DNA of 64,000 bases from Rhodococcus spongiicola (GCF_004011835.1 NZ_RKLN01000004.1:1-64000), one strand, 5' to 3'. Shown: positions 8,823-17,629, counted from the first letter of the stretch. Numbers and translations are program-made. The notes: generated by a model from the sequence alone, not told the origin.

Positions 8823-10754
8823 TCACAGCCCAAACAAGCTGCCCAGCGAACCGCTGTCCGTGTCACCCGACTCGGTGACCTCGAGCACCTGCACCTGTGA
8901 CGTCGCACCCTCCACACCCGGGCCACCGGAGTAGACGACGTGGATCTCATGCGGTCCAACCGAATCGAAGGTGTACACCAACTCCGCGACACCATCGACC
9001 ACCTCGACCGGATCACCGATCTCCACACCGCCGGCGAAGAACTGGACGGTGCCGGCCGCATCCGCGGGCGAGACTTGCGCCGTCAACGTGAACGGCACAC
9101 CCGCCGTCGCCGCGGGCGACGAGGTGATCTCGACCGACGACACATCCGATACCGCCACCGACACCGGCGCCGCCGACGCGTTCGTGAACCCGGGAGCCCC
9201 GACGAAAGCGGCCGAGATGCCGTACTGACCGGCAGCAGCGAACGTGTGCGACAAGGCAGCCACCCCGTTTACCACCTCGACCGGATCCCCGATCGCCACG
9301 TGACCCGCGAAGAACTGCACCGTGCCGCCCGCCTCGACAGGTGAGACCTGCGCGGTCAACTCCACCGGCTCACCCGCGGCAGCCGTGTCCGGCGCCTGGA
9401 CCTCGAGAGAGGTCACCACGTCCGGATCCGACACCGTCACCGACACCGGCGCCGCCGACGCGTTCGTGAACCCGAGCGCGCCGGTGAACTCCGCCGCGAC
9501 GTTGCGCTCCCCGGCAGCCGCGAAGGCATGCGACAGCACAGCCACCCCGCCCGCGACGGCGACCGGATCCCCGACCGGGGTGTCACCGTCGAAGAACTGC
9601 ACCGTGCCCTGGGCATCCGTCGGCAGTACCTGTGCCGACAACTCCACCGGCTCACCTGTGTTTGCCGTGTCCGGCGCCTGGATCTCGAGGGAGGTCACCA
9701 CATCTGCCACCGCGACCGTCGCCGGTGCTGCGGAAGCGTTGGTGAACCCGAGCGCGCCGGTGAAGTCGGCCGCGACCGTGTACTCCCCCACAGCCGCGAA
9801 CGCGTGCGACAGCACAGCCACCCCGTTCACCATCTCGACCGGACCCCCGAGTGGAGACCCGTCGACGGTGAACTGCACGGTGCCGGCGGCGTCCGCCGGG
9901 GAGACCTGCGCGGTCAATTCCACCGACTCACCCGTGACAGCCGTGTCCGGCGCGGACACGTCGAGGGAGGTCACGACATCCGCCACCGCCACGTCCTGCA
10001 CAGACGATTGGGACGACTTCGCCATGGCCGTGGACGAGAACTTCGCCTGCACCGAGAACGCGCCTACCTCAGGTGGCGTCCACGTATGCGTCGCCACACC
10101 CGACGAGTTCAGCTGGTCCGAACCGACTTTCGTACCCGCAATGTAGAAGTCCACCGGATCGCCCTGCTCACCACCGGTCACTGTCGCGGTCAACGTCACC
10201 GGCACACCCGGCACCACGGGGTCGGGCACCGCGGCCAACGACGTCGTGGTGGTGTTCTTGGCCACCGTGACGTCCGGTCCCTGGAACTGGAAGGTGCCGC
10301 CACCCAGACTGCTTTCGTAACTCATCCCCGTCGTCAGTTTGGTGTCACGGGCGCAGTCTTCGGTCACCCGGTACTCGAACGTGAAGGTCTGCGAGGTCGG
10401 GCTGATGTTCGGCCAGACGTTCCACGACCCCGACACCTTGGTGTAGTCCGACTTCACCGTCGGGTTGGACTTGCTGCTGCTGACGAACTCCCAGCACGTC
10501 GGGTGATAGTCCCTGACCTCCCGGATGATCTCGAGGGAGCCTGAGCGTTCGAACCTCGTCTTCACCTCGATGATCTGGCCCACCGAGGCCGTCGTGTCAC
10601 TCACCGTCCGCTTGATCTTGGTGAGCGCGTGAGACCACGTTACCGACTCACTCGCCGCGGCCGCCGGCGCGACACCCACGGTCGCCGCGAAACCCGCGGC
10701 CATCGCGAAAACACTTATCCCGCCGACTATCCGGCGCAATCCCCTGCCAACCAT
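8823..10754 (-). CDS. Secreted Ig-like repeat protein, copy 5 (643 aa)
   Basis: Signal peptide, two-cysteine N-terminal domain (YHPTC, EDCARDT), five Ig-like units (NTTTTSLAAVPD, DVVTSLDVSAPD, DVVTSLEIQAPD, DVVTSLEVQAPD, VSSVEITSSPAA), tail GSLGSLFGL. Units are more diverged from each other than in copy 2, suggesting less recent conversion. GAGGAG site before ATG. Expected outside the cytoplasmic membrane. Confidence 0.88.
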   Translation of the reverse strand: MVGRGLRRIVGGISVFAMAAGFAATVGVAPAAAASESVTWSHALTKIKRTVSDTTASVGQIIEVKTRFERSGSLEIIREVRDYHPTCWEFVSSSKSNPTVKSDYTKVSGSWNVWPNISPTSQTFTFEYRVTEDCARDTKLTTGMSYESSLGGGTFQFQGPDVTVAKNTTTTSLAAVPDPVVPGVPVTLTATVTGGEQGDPVDFYIAGTKVGSDQLNSSGVATHTWTPPEVGAFSVQAKFSSTAMAKSSQSSVQDVAVADVVTSLDVSAPDTAVTGESVELTAQVSPADAAGTVQFTVDGSPLGGPVEMVNGVAVLSHAFAAVGEYTVAADFTGALGFTNASAAPATVAVADVVTSLEIQAPDTANTGEPVELSAQVLPTDAQGTVQFFDGDTPVGDPVAVAGGVAVLSHAFAAAGERNVAAEFTGALGFTNASAAPVSVTVSDPDVVTSLEVQAPDTAAAGEPVELTAQVSPVEAGGTVQFFAGHVAIGDPVEVVNGVAALSHTFAAAGQYGISAAFVGAPGFTNASAAPVSVAVSDVSSVEITSSPAATAGVPFTLTAQVSPADAAGTVQFFAGGVEIGDPVEVVDGVAELVYTFDSVGPHEIHVVYSGGPGVEGATSQVQVLEVTESGDTDSGSLGSLFGL

Positions 10755-10925
10755 GCATCTCCTCTTCGACGACGGCCACCGGCCGCCAACTCAACGGATC
10801 AGACCTCGACCTGGGACACCACGCCCAACGAATCCAATCCAGAGCGCGTTGCAGGGCCCCACGCCAACCCCTGCAACCACACCGCAGCCCCGACCCCCGC
10901 GGATGAATGCGCAACGGACTGTACC

Positions 10926-10937
10926 GGACAAACGTCC
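10926..10937 (-). promoter_or_regulatory. GGAC-N4-GTCC inverted repeat, copy 5
   Basis: GGAC AAAC GTCC in the leader of copy 5 (10755-10987), which otherwise holds no gene. Confidence 0.5.
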
Positions 10938-10987
10938 AAATGATGCCGGTTTGCCCAGGTCGGTTCGTGAAGTATCGCGTACCCGAA

Positions 10988-11029
10988 CAGGCTGCGGCCC
11001 CCGCCCGTACGGACGGGGGCCGCGGCCTG
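10988..11029 (-). terminator. Hairpin after Ig-repeat copy 6
   Basis: Stem of about 19 pairs with two mismatches between 10988 and 11029, arms beginning CAGGC and ending GCCTG, centred on GTAC. Same position relative to the stop codon as the other hairpins. Confidence 0.75.
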
Positions 11030-11068
11030 TTTCACTGCTCGGCCGTCAGGACCGAATTACCCGGCTAC

Positions 11069-11977
11069 TCAGCTGTTCGAGGAACCGGTACCCGAGCTGC
11101 CGAACAAACCGCCACCCGAGCTACCCAACGAACCCGACTCAGAGCTACCCGACGAACCCGAGCTACCCAACGAACCGGACTCAGAGCTACCCGACGAGCC
11201 GGAAGCCGTCTCGGTGACCCCCACTTGCACCAGGGTCGACTCCGACGACTGCGCGACATCCGTCGACGGGAACTTCGCCTGCACCGAACGCATACCCGTT
11301 GCCGCGGGTGTCCACTCATACGTCGCCACACCCGACGCATTCAGCTGGCCCGAACCGACCTTGGTGTCACCATCGTAGAAGTCCACCGGATCGCCTTGCG
11401 CGCCGCCGGTTACCGTGGCGGTCAACGTCACCGACTCACCCGCCAAGACCGACCCGGACACCGCGGCCAACCACGTCGTGGTGGCACCCTTCGCCACCGT
11501 GACAGTCGGACCCGAGTCTTCGTATGCTCCCCATCCGGAAGTATGTATGTAACTCATCCCCGTCGACAGCGGTGTACCGCGATCGCAATCTGCCGTCACC
11601 CTGTAGTCGAACGAGAAGGTCTTGGAGTTGCTCGTCGAGATGCGCCACAACCCCGTCACCTCGGTGGAGGTCGATGTGATTCCCAACAGGGGATAATCGG
11701 CGTCGGCTAGCTCCCAGCATGCCGGGTGATAATCCGCCACTCTCCAGATCAGTTGACTGCCCTCGGAGAGCTCGAACTTCGTGGTCACCGTGACGACATC
11801 GCCCACCTCCGGCGTCGCATCGCTCACCGTCCGGGTGAACGTGACGTCACCGTCCGACCAGGTCTCCGAGTCGCTGTCCGCCGCGGCCGATCCGGCACCC
11901 ACGGTCGCTGCGAAACCCGTAGCCAACGCGAAAACACCTATCCCGCCAGCGATCCGGCGCGATACGTCCCTAACCAT
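11069..11977 (-). CDS. Secreted short Ig-like protein, copy 6 (302 aa, one Ig unit)
   Basis: Start set at ATG 11977 (MVRDVSRRI, aligned with MVGRGLRRI of the paralogues), with GGGAGGGAAG upstream; an in-frame codon five positions earlier lacks a ribosome site. Signal peptide, the same two-cysteine N-terminal domain in a more diverged form (YHPACWEL, ADCDRGT), then a single Ig-like unit (ATTTWLAAVSG). The last 60 residues are a Ser/Gly/Glu low-complexity tail made of repeats of SGSSESGSLGSSG. This is the minimal member of the family and shows that the N-domain plus one Ig unit is a stable combination. Confidence 0.85.
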   Translation of the reverse strand: MVRDVSRRIAGGIGVFALATGFAATVGAGSAAADSDSETWSDGDVTFTRTVSDATPEVGDVVTVTTKFELSEGSQLIWRVADYHPACWELADADYPLLGITSTSTEVTGLWRISTSNSKTFSFDYRVTADCDRGTPLSTGMSYIHTSGWGAYEDSGPTVTVAKGATTTWLAAVSGSVLAGESVTLTATVTGGAQGDPVDFYDGDTKVGSGQLNASGVATYEWTPAATGMRSVQAKFPSTDVAQSSESTLVQVGVTETASGSSGSSESGSLGSSGSSGSSESGSLGSSGGGLFGSSGTGSSNS

Positions 11978-12114
11978 GCACTTCCCTCCCAATAACGACC
12001 ACCGGCCGTCAACTCAACGGATTCGGTCTCGACCTGGGGCAACTCGCCCGCACGCCAACCCCGCAACCACACCGCAGCCCCGACCCCGCGGATGAATGCG
12101 AAACGGACTGTACC

Positions 12115-12126
12115 GGACAAGCGTCC
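12115..12126 (-). promoter_or_regulatory. GGAC-N4-GTCC inverted repeat, copy 6
   Basis: GGAC AAGC GTCC in the leader of copy 6 (11978-12176). Confidence 0.5.
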
Positions 12127-12176
12127 AAATGATGTCGATTTACACAGGTCGATTTGCGAAGTATCGCGGACCCGAA

Positions 12177-12218
12177 CAGGCTGTGGCCCCGGCCCGTACG
12201 GACCAGGGCCACAGCCTG
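12177..12218 (-). terminator. Hairpin after Ig-repeat protein 7
   Basis: Arms CAGGCTGTGGCCC and its complement flank a partly paired centre on GTAC; about 28 bases past the stop of the gene at 12246. Same family of hairpin as after the close paralogues, although protein 7 itself is less related. Confidence 0.75.
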
Positions 12219-12245
12219 TTTCACGTGTCAGCGGTCAGACCGGAA

Positions 12246-14294
12246 TCACAGGCCGCCAAAGCTGCCCAGCGAACTGGTGCCCGCTCCATCGGAGTCGGTG
12301 ACCTCGAGCACCTGTACCTGCGAGGTCGAGCCCTCCACACCGGGACCACCAGAGTAGACGACGTGGATCTGGTGCGGCCCAACGGAATCGAAGGTGTGCA
12401 TCAACTCCACGACACCATCGACCACCTCGACCGGATCACCGATCTCCACACCACCGTCGAAGAACTGCACCGTTCCCGGTAACACCGGGGCACCGATCAC
12501 CTGCGCCTTCAACGTCAACGGCACACCCGCCGTCGCGGCCGGCGGCGACGTGATCACGACCGACGACGGTACATCCGACGGATCCGGATCCGAGACCGTC
12601 ACCGGACGCTGCGTCGACGTCGACCCCGCGAACCCGGCGTCCGGTGTGAACACTGCCGTGATCTGATGCGTCCCAACCGTCGTGAACGTGTGCGGCACGC
12701 TCGCTGAACCATTGATCAGGACCGTTGGAGCTCCGACCGCCTCTCCACCGTCGAAGAACTGCACCGAACCAGCCGGCACCGCCGACCCCGACAGCGCCTG
12801 CACCGTCGCCGACAACGCCGTCTCGACCCCTGTCGTGGCCGAACCCGGGACACCCAACAACGTCACCGTCGCAGCATCCACGGTCACCGTGGCCGGCGCC
12901 GCCACCGAGGCTTCGAACCCCGTCGCCCCGCTGAACTCAGCGGTGATCGTCCGCGCACCGGCTGATGTGAAGGCGTGCGACAGCGTCGCGACCCCGGATT
13001 CCACGGGCACCGGCGAACCGATGTTTTCGCCTTCATCCTTGAACTGCACCGTACCGCCCGTCGGCGTCGGCTCGACGGTCGCGGACAGCGTGACGGACTC
13101 ATCCGTAACCGCCGTCTGGGGAACGGTCAGGTTGGTCGAGGTCGGAACCACCGGGATGCTCACGGTCACGGTCTGCTCGGGAGCGGTGGAACCCGAGAAC
13201 CCGGTGTCGCCGGTGAAGACCGCCGTGATGCTGTGCACGCCGTCGGTCGTAAAGGTGTGCTGCATGCTCGCGGCACCATCCGCGACGTTGACCGGAACGC
13301 CGATATCAGTTCCGTTGTCCTGGAACTGCACCGATCCCGCGGCATTCTGGGGCTCGACGTTGGCCGTCAACGTGACTTCTTCATCCGTGAGCGCCTCCGC
13401 CGGGACGGTCACCGACAGGCTCGTCGCTATGTCCTCGACGTCGACCGTCTGAGGCGGCGATACCGAACCCTCGACGTTGCCGGCGCTCGGGACGAACTGT
13501 GCGGTGATCTCGTGCGCACCCGGAGTACCGAACGCATGGTCCAGGCTGGCCGTGCCGTCGGAGACCGGCACCGGGGCACCGATATCAGCGCCGCCGTCCT
13601 TGAACTGGATGGTGCCGTCCTTCGCGGGAGAAACGGTCGCGGTCAGTGTGGTCGGAACCCCCACCTGTGCGGTTGCCGGAACCGACACTGCCGTTGTCGT
13701 GGGTGTCGCCGCGACCGATACCGCGAGGTCCGGCATCGGATTGCCCGTGATGGTCCCTGAAGCCCACGGCTGGAAGTCCAAACCAGCGGAACGCGGTCCG
13801 GGAGCAGCGTCGTCGGGGACGGTGTACGTGAAGGTGAGCGTGGGGTGTTCCGAACCGTTGTTCGCTTGCACCTTCGCCAATCGCAATGTTGCGTCGGTCC
13901 ACCGAACCTGAACCGACCCGTCGCCCGCCTGCGTGGCGGCCCCGTCGAACACACTCGGGTCGTTCAGGTGGCCACCGGTACCCCGGTAGACGGTGCCGGT
14001 CACGCTCTCCAAGACGTATCCGGCGGGCGGATAGTCCGTGAGGTAGTTGAGGTACTTGGTAATACCCGAGTCGTTGACGACCTCGATGGTGGTCGTCACG
14101 GTGTCGCCGGGATAGGCAACAGCCGGCGTGACCGTCTTGGTCGCCGTGAACCCGGATTCGCTCACCGTTGCTGTCGCCGTGTCGGCGTTCGCCACGGCGC
14201 CGCCCAACGCAATCTGACCCACTCCTGCCGCGGCCATTGTCATGGCTCCCGCAGCCACGGTCGACACGAGTAGTCGCATCCTTGATCGGGACAT
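12246..14294 (-). CDS. Secreted Ig-like repeat protein 7, DUF11-like N-terminus (682 aa)
   Basis: Start set at ATG 14294 (MSRSRMRLL) because AAAGGA lies about eight bases upstream; a possible frame extension to 14381 covers the hairpin of the next gene and is unlikely. Signal peptide to about residue 38 (VANADT). The N-terminal domain is unlike copies 1-6: it has the TKTVTPAVAYPGDTVTTTIEVVND pattern (read as TKTVTPAVAYPGD and TVTTTIEVVND) of DUF11/isopeptide-type surface modules. Five Ig-like units follow, the last (SSVVITSPPAA...) closely matching the last unit of copies 2-5, so C-terminal units are exchanged within the array. Tail TSSLGSFGGL. Confidence 0.85.
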   Translation of the reverse strand: MSRSRMRLLVSTVAAGAMTMAAAGVGQIALGGAVANADTATATVSESGFTATKTVTPAVAYPGDTVTTTIEVVNDSGITKYLNYLTDYPPAGYVLESVTGTVYRGTGGHLNDPSVFDGAATQAGDGSVQVRWTDATLRLAKVQANNGSEHPTLTFTYTVPDDAAPGPRSAGLDFQPWASGTITGNPMPDLAVSVAATPTTTAVSVPATAQVGVPTTLTATVSPAKDGTIQFKDGGADIGAPVPVSDGTASLDHAFGTPGAHEITAQFVPSAGNVEGSVSPPQTVDVEDIATSLSVTVPAEALTDEEVTLTANVEPQNAAGSVQFQDNGTDIGVPVNVADGAASMQHTFTTDGVHSITAVFTGDTGFSGSTAPEQTVTVSIPVVPTSTNLTVPQTAVTDESVTLSATVEPTPTGGTVQFKDEGENIGSPVPVESGVATLSHAFTSAGARTITAEFSGATGFEASVAAPATVTVDAATVTLLGVPGSATTGVETALSATVQALSGSAVPAGSVQFFDGGEAVGAPTVLINGSASVPHTFTTVGTHQITAVFTPDAGFAGSTSTQRPVTVSDPDPSDVPSSVVITSPPAATAGVPLTLKAQVIGAPVLPGTVQFFDGGVEIGDPVEVVDGVVELMHTFDSVGPHQIHVVYSGGPGVEGSTSQVQVLEVTDSDGAGTSSLGSFGGL

Positions 14295-14354
14295 TCGAAA
14301 TCCTTTCCCCTCGTGAGGGTCTCGATGACGACCGAAGCCGTCCTTGCTGGTGGG

Positions 14355-14377
14355 CCACCCGCCCCGACCACGGGTGG
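14355..14377 (-). terminator. Short hairpin after Ig-repeat protein 8
   Basis: CCACCCG (14355-14361) pairs with CGGGTGG (14371-14377) around a 9-base loop, 28 bases past the stop at 14405. Weaker than the others; placed between genes 8 and 7. Confidence 0.5.
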
Positions 14378-14404
14378 TCATCCGACCTACTGCTCGAGTT
14401 CTGC

Positions 14405-16708
14405 TCAGGAGCCGAAGCTCAGGCTGCCGAGGCCGCCGCTCGAGACCTGGATCGTGCGCGGATCCGACGTCGAGTCCTTGACGCCCTGGCCGCCGCTGAA
14501 CACCGCGTGGATCTCGTGCACGTCCGACGTGGTGAAGCTGTGGCTCAGCACCGCCGTGCCGTCGACAACCTCGACGGCGTCACCGATGGGGTTCTCCCCG
14601 TCGAAGAACTGGACGGTGCCGCTCACCGGCACGTCTCCGGCACCGGTCACCTGCGCCATGAGCTCGACGGGAGTATCGACCGTCGCGTCGGCCGGAACCG
14701 TGACGACGGTGGCCGTCTCGATGTCCACCGGAGTCGGGACGCCGACCTCGACGCCCTTCGCTGCAGCGGTGGAACCGGCGATTCCGCCTGCGCCGCTGAA
14801 GGTTGCGGTGATCGTGTGGGCACCGGCTGTGGTGAAGGTATGCGTCAGCGTGGCCAAGCCCTCGTCCACCGGCGCCGTTCCGATCGAGATACCGTCGTCG
14901 AAGAACTCGACGGTACCGACGCTCGGGACGACCTCCGCGGTCGCAACGTCGTACACGGTCGCATAGAGCTGCTCGGGCTCACCGGTCTTGGCGTTACCCG
15001 GGACACTCAGAATCGTCGTGGTGGCGGCATCCTCCACCGTCACCGTCTGCGCACTCGCAGTCGAGTCCGTGAACCCTTCACCACCCATGAAGATGGCTGA
15101 GATGTTGTGCGAACCGGCGGTCGAGAAGGTGTGCTGCAGCGTCGCGACACCGTTCGACACCATCACCGGGGAGCCGATGTCGACGCCGCCATCGGTGAAC
15201 TGAACCGTTCCCGTCGCGTGGTCCGGTGCGACGCTCGCCGTGAGCGTGACCTCGGCACCGGTCTCAGCGTTGGCCGGCACCGACACCGTTGTCGTGGTCT
15301 CCACCACGGGATCCACCGGGTCGGTCACCGTCACGGTCTGCGCACCCGCACTGGACCCAACGAAACCAGGCGCGCCGGTGAACTCGGCGGTGATCTCGTG
15401 TGCGCCCGCGGTCGTGAACGCATGCGACAGCGTGGCCGTGCCGGCAGAGACTGTCACCGGAGCGCCGATGTCGGCGCCACCGTCCTTGAACTGCACGGTG
15501 CCCTGCGCATTCGACGGAGTCACGTTGGCGGTCAGATCGACCAGGCTGCCGGTCTCGGCATCCTGTGGAACCGCCAGTGCCAACGTGGTCTGGACGTCGG
15601 ACACTGTGACGGCCTGGGCCGCGGAGGCGGAACCGGTGAAGTTACCGGTGCCGGTGAAGATTGCCGTGACGGAATGCGAGCCGGCCGTTGTGAAGGTGTG
15701 TTCGAGGCTCGCCGTACCACCCGAGACCGGCACCGGAGCACCGATGTCGGCGCCGCCGTCCTGGAACTGAACCGACCCGGTCGCGTCATCGGGTTCGACG
15801 GTGGCCGTGAGTATCACCGGAATACCGGTTTCCGCCGTGTCCGGAGCGGACAACGTCGTGGTGGTCGACACCTGCGGTGCAACGACGTTGATCGTTGCCA
15901 GTGGACCGGCGCCGGCGTTGAGCGGGGCGTTCTCCGAGTCGCGAGGAACGCAGCGGGTGTTGGCCCATTGGGTCGACCCCCAGAACTTTGCCTTCGGGAG
16001 GAAGGTGTTGAAGTTCTCGAACTTGTTCCAGACGGCCGCGTTGCCACCCGTGCGAAGCTTGGGCTCGATCGGTGTTCCGGCGTCCCCGGCGGTGACGGTG
16101 ACGTCGACTGCGGGCAACTGGAACCAGCTGTCACCGTTGCCGTTCGGCGTACCGTCGAGGTTCAGCTGCAGTTTCGGCGCGCGGATCCCGCCCTCGGAGC
16201 TGGTGCTGACGCTGCCGGGGGGCCCGTTCCCGATCACCTCGTTGTTGCCGGACAGACGCAGGATCTGGCCGGTGGCGGACGGGTTTCCGGTCTCGTCGAC
16301 GCGGATGACGTTCGGAGGCACGTTGTCGAGGTTTGTGCCCGAGCCGACCACGGCGGCGTCGACGAAGGTCACGTTCTCCGGGATCATGAAGTCGAACTTG
16401 AGCCGGGAAACGTTTGTCGTCGTCGCACCGGAATTGGTGTCCGGGTACGAGGACGGAGCCGGCTGGATGCGGAAGGTGAAGGTCTCGCCGGGTTCGACCT
16501 CGGTCGGGGCGGTGACGCTCACCGACGTGTCCTGAATGCTCGTCACGTTGATGGTGGCGTTCGCCCGGCAAGCCGACTTGTAGTTCGTCACCGTCGTGAC
16601 CGGGTCGTTTGCCGCGGACGCCGTCGGTGCGGCGATCAGGAGGGTCCCGGCCACGAGCGCTGCGCCTGTGATGGGGGCGGCACAGTGCCTGAGTAAAGGC
16701 CTTGTCAT
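14405..16708 (-). CDS. Secreted Ig-like repeat protein 8 (767 aa)
   Basis: First gene of the array in its reading direction. GAGGAG lies about eight bases before the ATG. Signal peptide (MTRPLLRHCAAPITGAALVAG..., cleavage near ASAAND), then a roughly 250-residue N-terminal domain different from both other types (NYKSACRANATINV start, an internal ANTRCVPRD motif giving a possible disulphide). Five Ig-like units follow (VSTTTTLSAPD, VQTTLALAVPQ, VETTTTVSVPA, AATTTILSVPG, ETATVVTVPA). Tail GGLGSLSFGS. Similar N-domain plus Ig-repeat proteins are common in Rhodococcus and Nocardia genomes as uncharacterised secreted proteins. Confidence 0.85.
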   Translation of the reverse strand: MTRPLLRHCAAPITGAALVAGTLLIAAPTASAANDPVTTVTNYKSACRANATINVTSIQDTSVSVTAPTEVEPGETFTFRIQPAPSSYPDTNSGATTTNVSRLKFDFMIPENVTFVDAAVVGSGTNLDNVPPNVIRVDETGNPSATGQILRLSGNNEVIGNGPPGSVSTSSEGGIRAPKLQLNLDGTPNGNGDSWFQLPAVDVTVTAGDAGTPIEPKLRTGGNAAVWNKFENFNTFLPKAKFWGSTQWANTRCVPRDSENAPLNAGAGPLATINVVAPQVSTTTTLSAPDTAETGIPVILTATVEPDDATGSVQFQDGGADIGAPVPVSGGTASLEHTFTTAGSHSVTAIFTGTGNFTGSASAAQAVTVSDVQTTLALAVPQDAETGSLVDLTANVTPSNAQGTVQFKDGGADIGAPVTVSAGTATLSHAFTTAGAHEITAEFTGAPGFVGSSAGAQTVTVTDPVDPVVETTTTVSVPANAETGAEVTLTASVAPDHATGTVQFTDGGVDIGSPVMVSNGVATLQHTFSTAGSHNISAIFMGGEGFTDSTASAQTVTVEDAATTTILSVPGNAKTGEPEQLYATVYDVATAEVVPSVGTVEFFDDGISIGTAPVDEGLATLTHTFTTAGAHTITATFSGAGGIAGSTAAAKGVEVGVPTPVDIETATVVTVPADATVDTPVELMAQVTGAGDVPVSGTVQFFDGENPIGDAVEVVDGTAVLSHSFTTSDVHEIHAVFSGGQGVKDSTSDPRTIQVSSGGLGSLSFGS

Positions 16709-16774
16709 GCATCACTCCTCTTCAAGAGTTTGCGGATAGTAGGGGGAGAGAAATTTGGTCAGATCGGATCACCA

Positions 16775-16788
16775 TAACGACTCCGTTA
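16775..16788. promoter_or_regulatory. TAACG-N4-CGTTA inverted repeat
   Basis: Perfect 5+5 inverted repeat about 70 bases upstream of the protein 8 start codon. Candidate operator; regulator unknown. Confidence 0.4.
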
Positions 16789-17051
16789 CGTCGATGTATC
16801 ACTTTTCCAATCAAACGGTCTAGATGTTGCTATGGATTTGCTATAGGTCGAGTAGGTTACCGGCGAGTATTGCCACCGATCCGCTCCCTCGAGCCCCTCG
16901 CCGCAGAAGACGCAGCATTCCAGGGTCCATTAGCTGAACTAAAATGAAATGACCGCGCGGACCGTGTCCGGTTGCCGGTTCCGGCCTCATCGCGAACGTC
17001 CGTTTGGCTGGTTAAGACGCAATTTCGCGCGCTTCTGAATTGAATCCCAGC

Positions 17052-17094
17052 CTTCTTACCGGCAAGTAGCTAATGCTTCTTACTGGCAAGTAGC
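17052..17094. promoter_or_regulatory. Two 19-bp direct repeats, TetR-operator-like
   Basis: CTTCTTACCGGCAAGTAGC at 17052-17070 and CTTCTTACTGGCAAGTAGC at 17076-17094, one mismatch apart, 24-bp period. Each contains TTAC-N5/6-GTA symmetry like operators of TetR-type lipid regulators. They end 46 bases before the thioesterase start, a position suited to control of its promoter. Confidence 0.5.
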
Positions 17095-17140
17095 AATTCG
17101 CCGACCCCGCCGATTCCTACATCCAGGTACCGTCCGGTAC

Positions 17141-17629
17141 GTGTCCATCGAACGCCAGCGCACCTACACCTGGAACGACCCGGGGCCCATCGCCGAAGCC
17201 AACCGGAACCTCAGCGGACTCGAGTTCGTCCGCGGACTCGTCGACGGCACCGTCCCGCACCACCCCACCGCGAGCACCCTGGGCTTCCGCGTCACCGACG
17301 CCGGCGAGGGCTTCGTCGAGATCACCGCAGAACCGGCCGAATGGCACTACAACGCCGTCGGCACCGTGCACGGGGGCGTCATCGCCACCATGATCGACAC
17401 CGCGATGGGCTTCGCCGTCTCGAGCACCCTGCCTGTCCGCGTCGGCTACACCACGCTCGATATGACCGTCCGCTACATCCGCGGCATCAGGGAAGGGGCG
17501 GGATCGATTCGCGTACACGGGTTCTCCGAGCACACCGGCCGCACCACCGCGACCGCACGCGCCGAGGTCCGCGACGGCCAGAACCGCCTGCTCGCTACCG
17601 CGTCGACCACCTGTCTGATCCTGCGCTGA
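17141..17629 (+). CDS. PaaI-family hotdog-fold thioesterase (162 aa)
   Basis: Predicted to hydrolyse acyl-CoA or aryl-CoA thioesters in the cytosol. The single hotdog domain has the family signature around VHGGVIATMIDTAMGFA (residues about 77-93), where the HGG turn and the following Asp belong to the active site, and a conserved LDMTVRYIR strand. Length is normal for PaaI/YbgC-like enzymes. Starts at GTG; no clear ribosome site, so translation may be leaderless or nearly so. The repeats at 17052-17094 suggest control by a TetR-type regulator. Substrate cannot be told from sequence. Confidence 0.8.
   Translation: MSIERQRTYTWNDPGPIAEANRNLSGLEFVRGLVDGTVPHHPTASTLGFRVTDAGEGFVEITAEPAEWHYNAVGTVHGGVIATMIDTAMGFAVSSTLPVRVGYTTLDMTVRYIRGIREGAGSIRVHGFSEHTGRTTATARAEVRDGQNRLLATASTTCLILR

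Larger units (their letters stand above)
16709..17140. other. Intergenic region with divergent promoters
   Basis: 432 bases without a supported gene, distinctly richer in A+T than its surroundings. It must hold the promoter of the Ig-repeat gene reading left and of the thioesterase reading right. Two regulatory-looking elements are given separately (16775-16788 and 17052-17094). Confidence 0.6.

Noticed and set aside
12246-16708. LPXTG sortase signals on the Ig-repeat proteins
   Set aside because: No LPXTG-like motif followed by a hydrophobic segment and basic tail is present in any of them.
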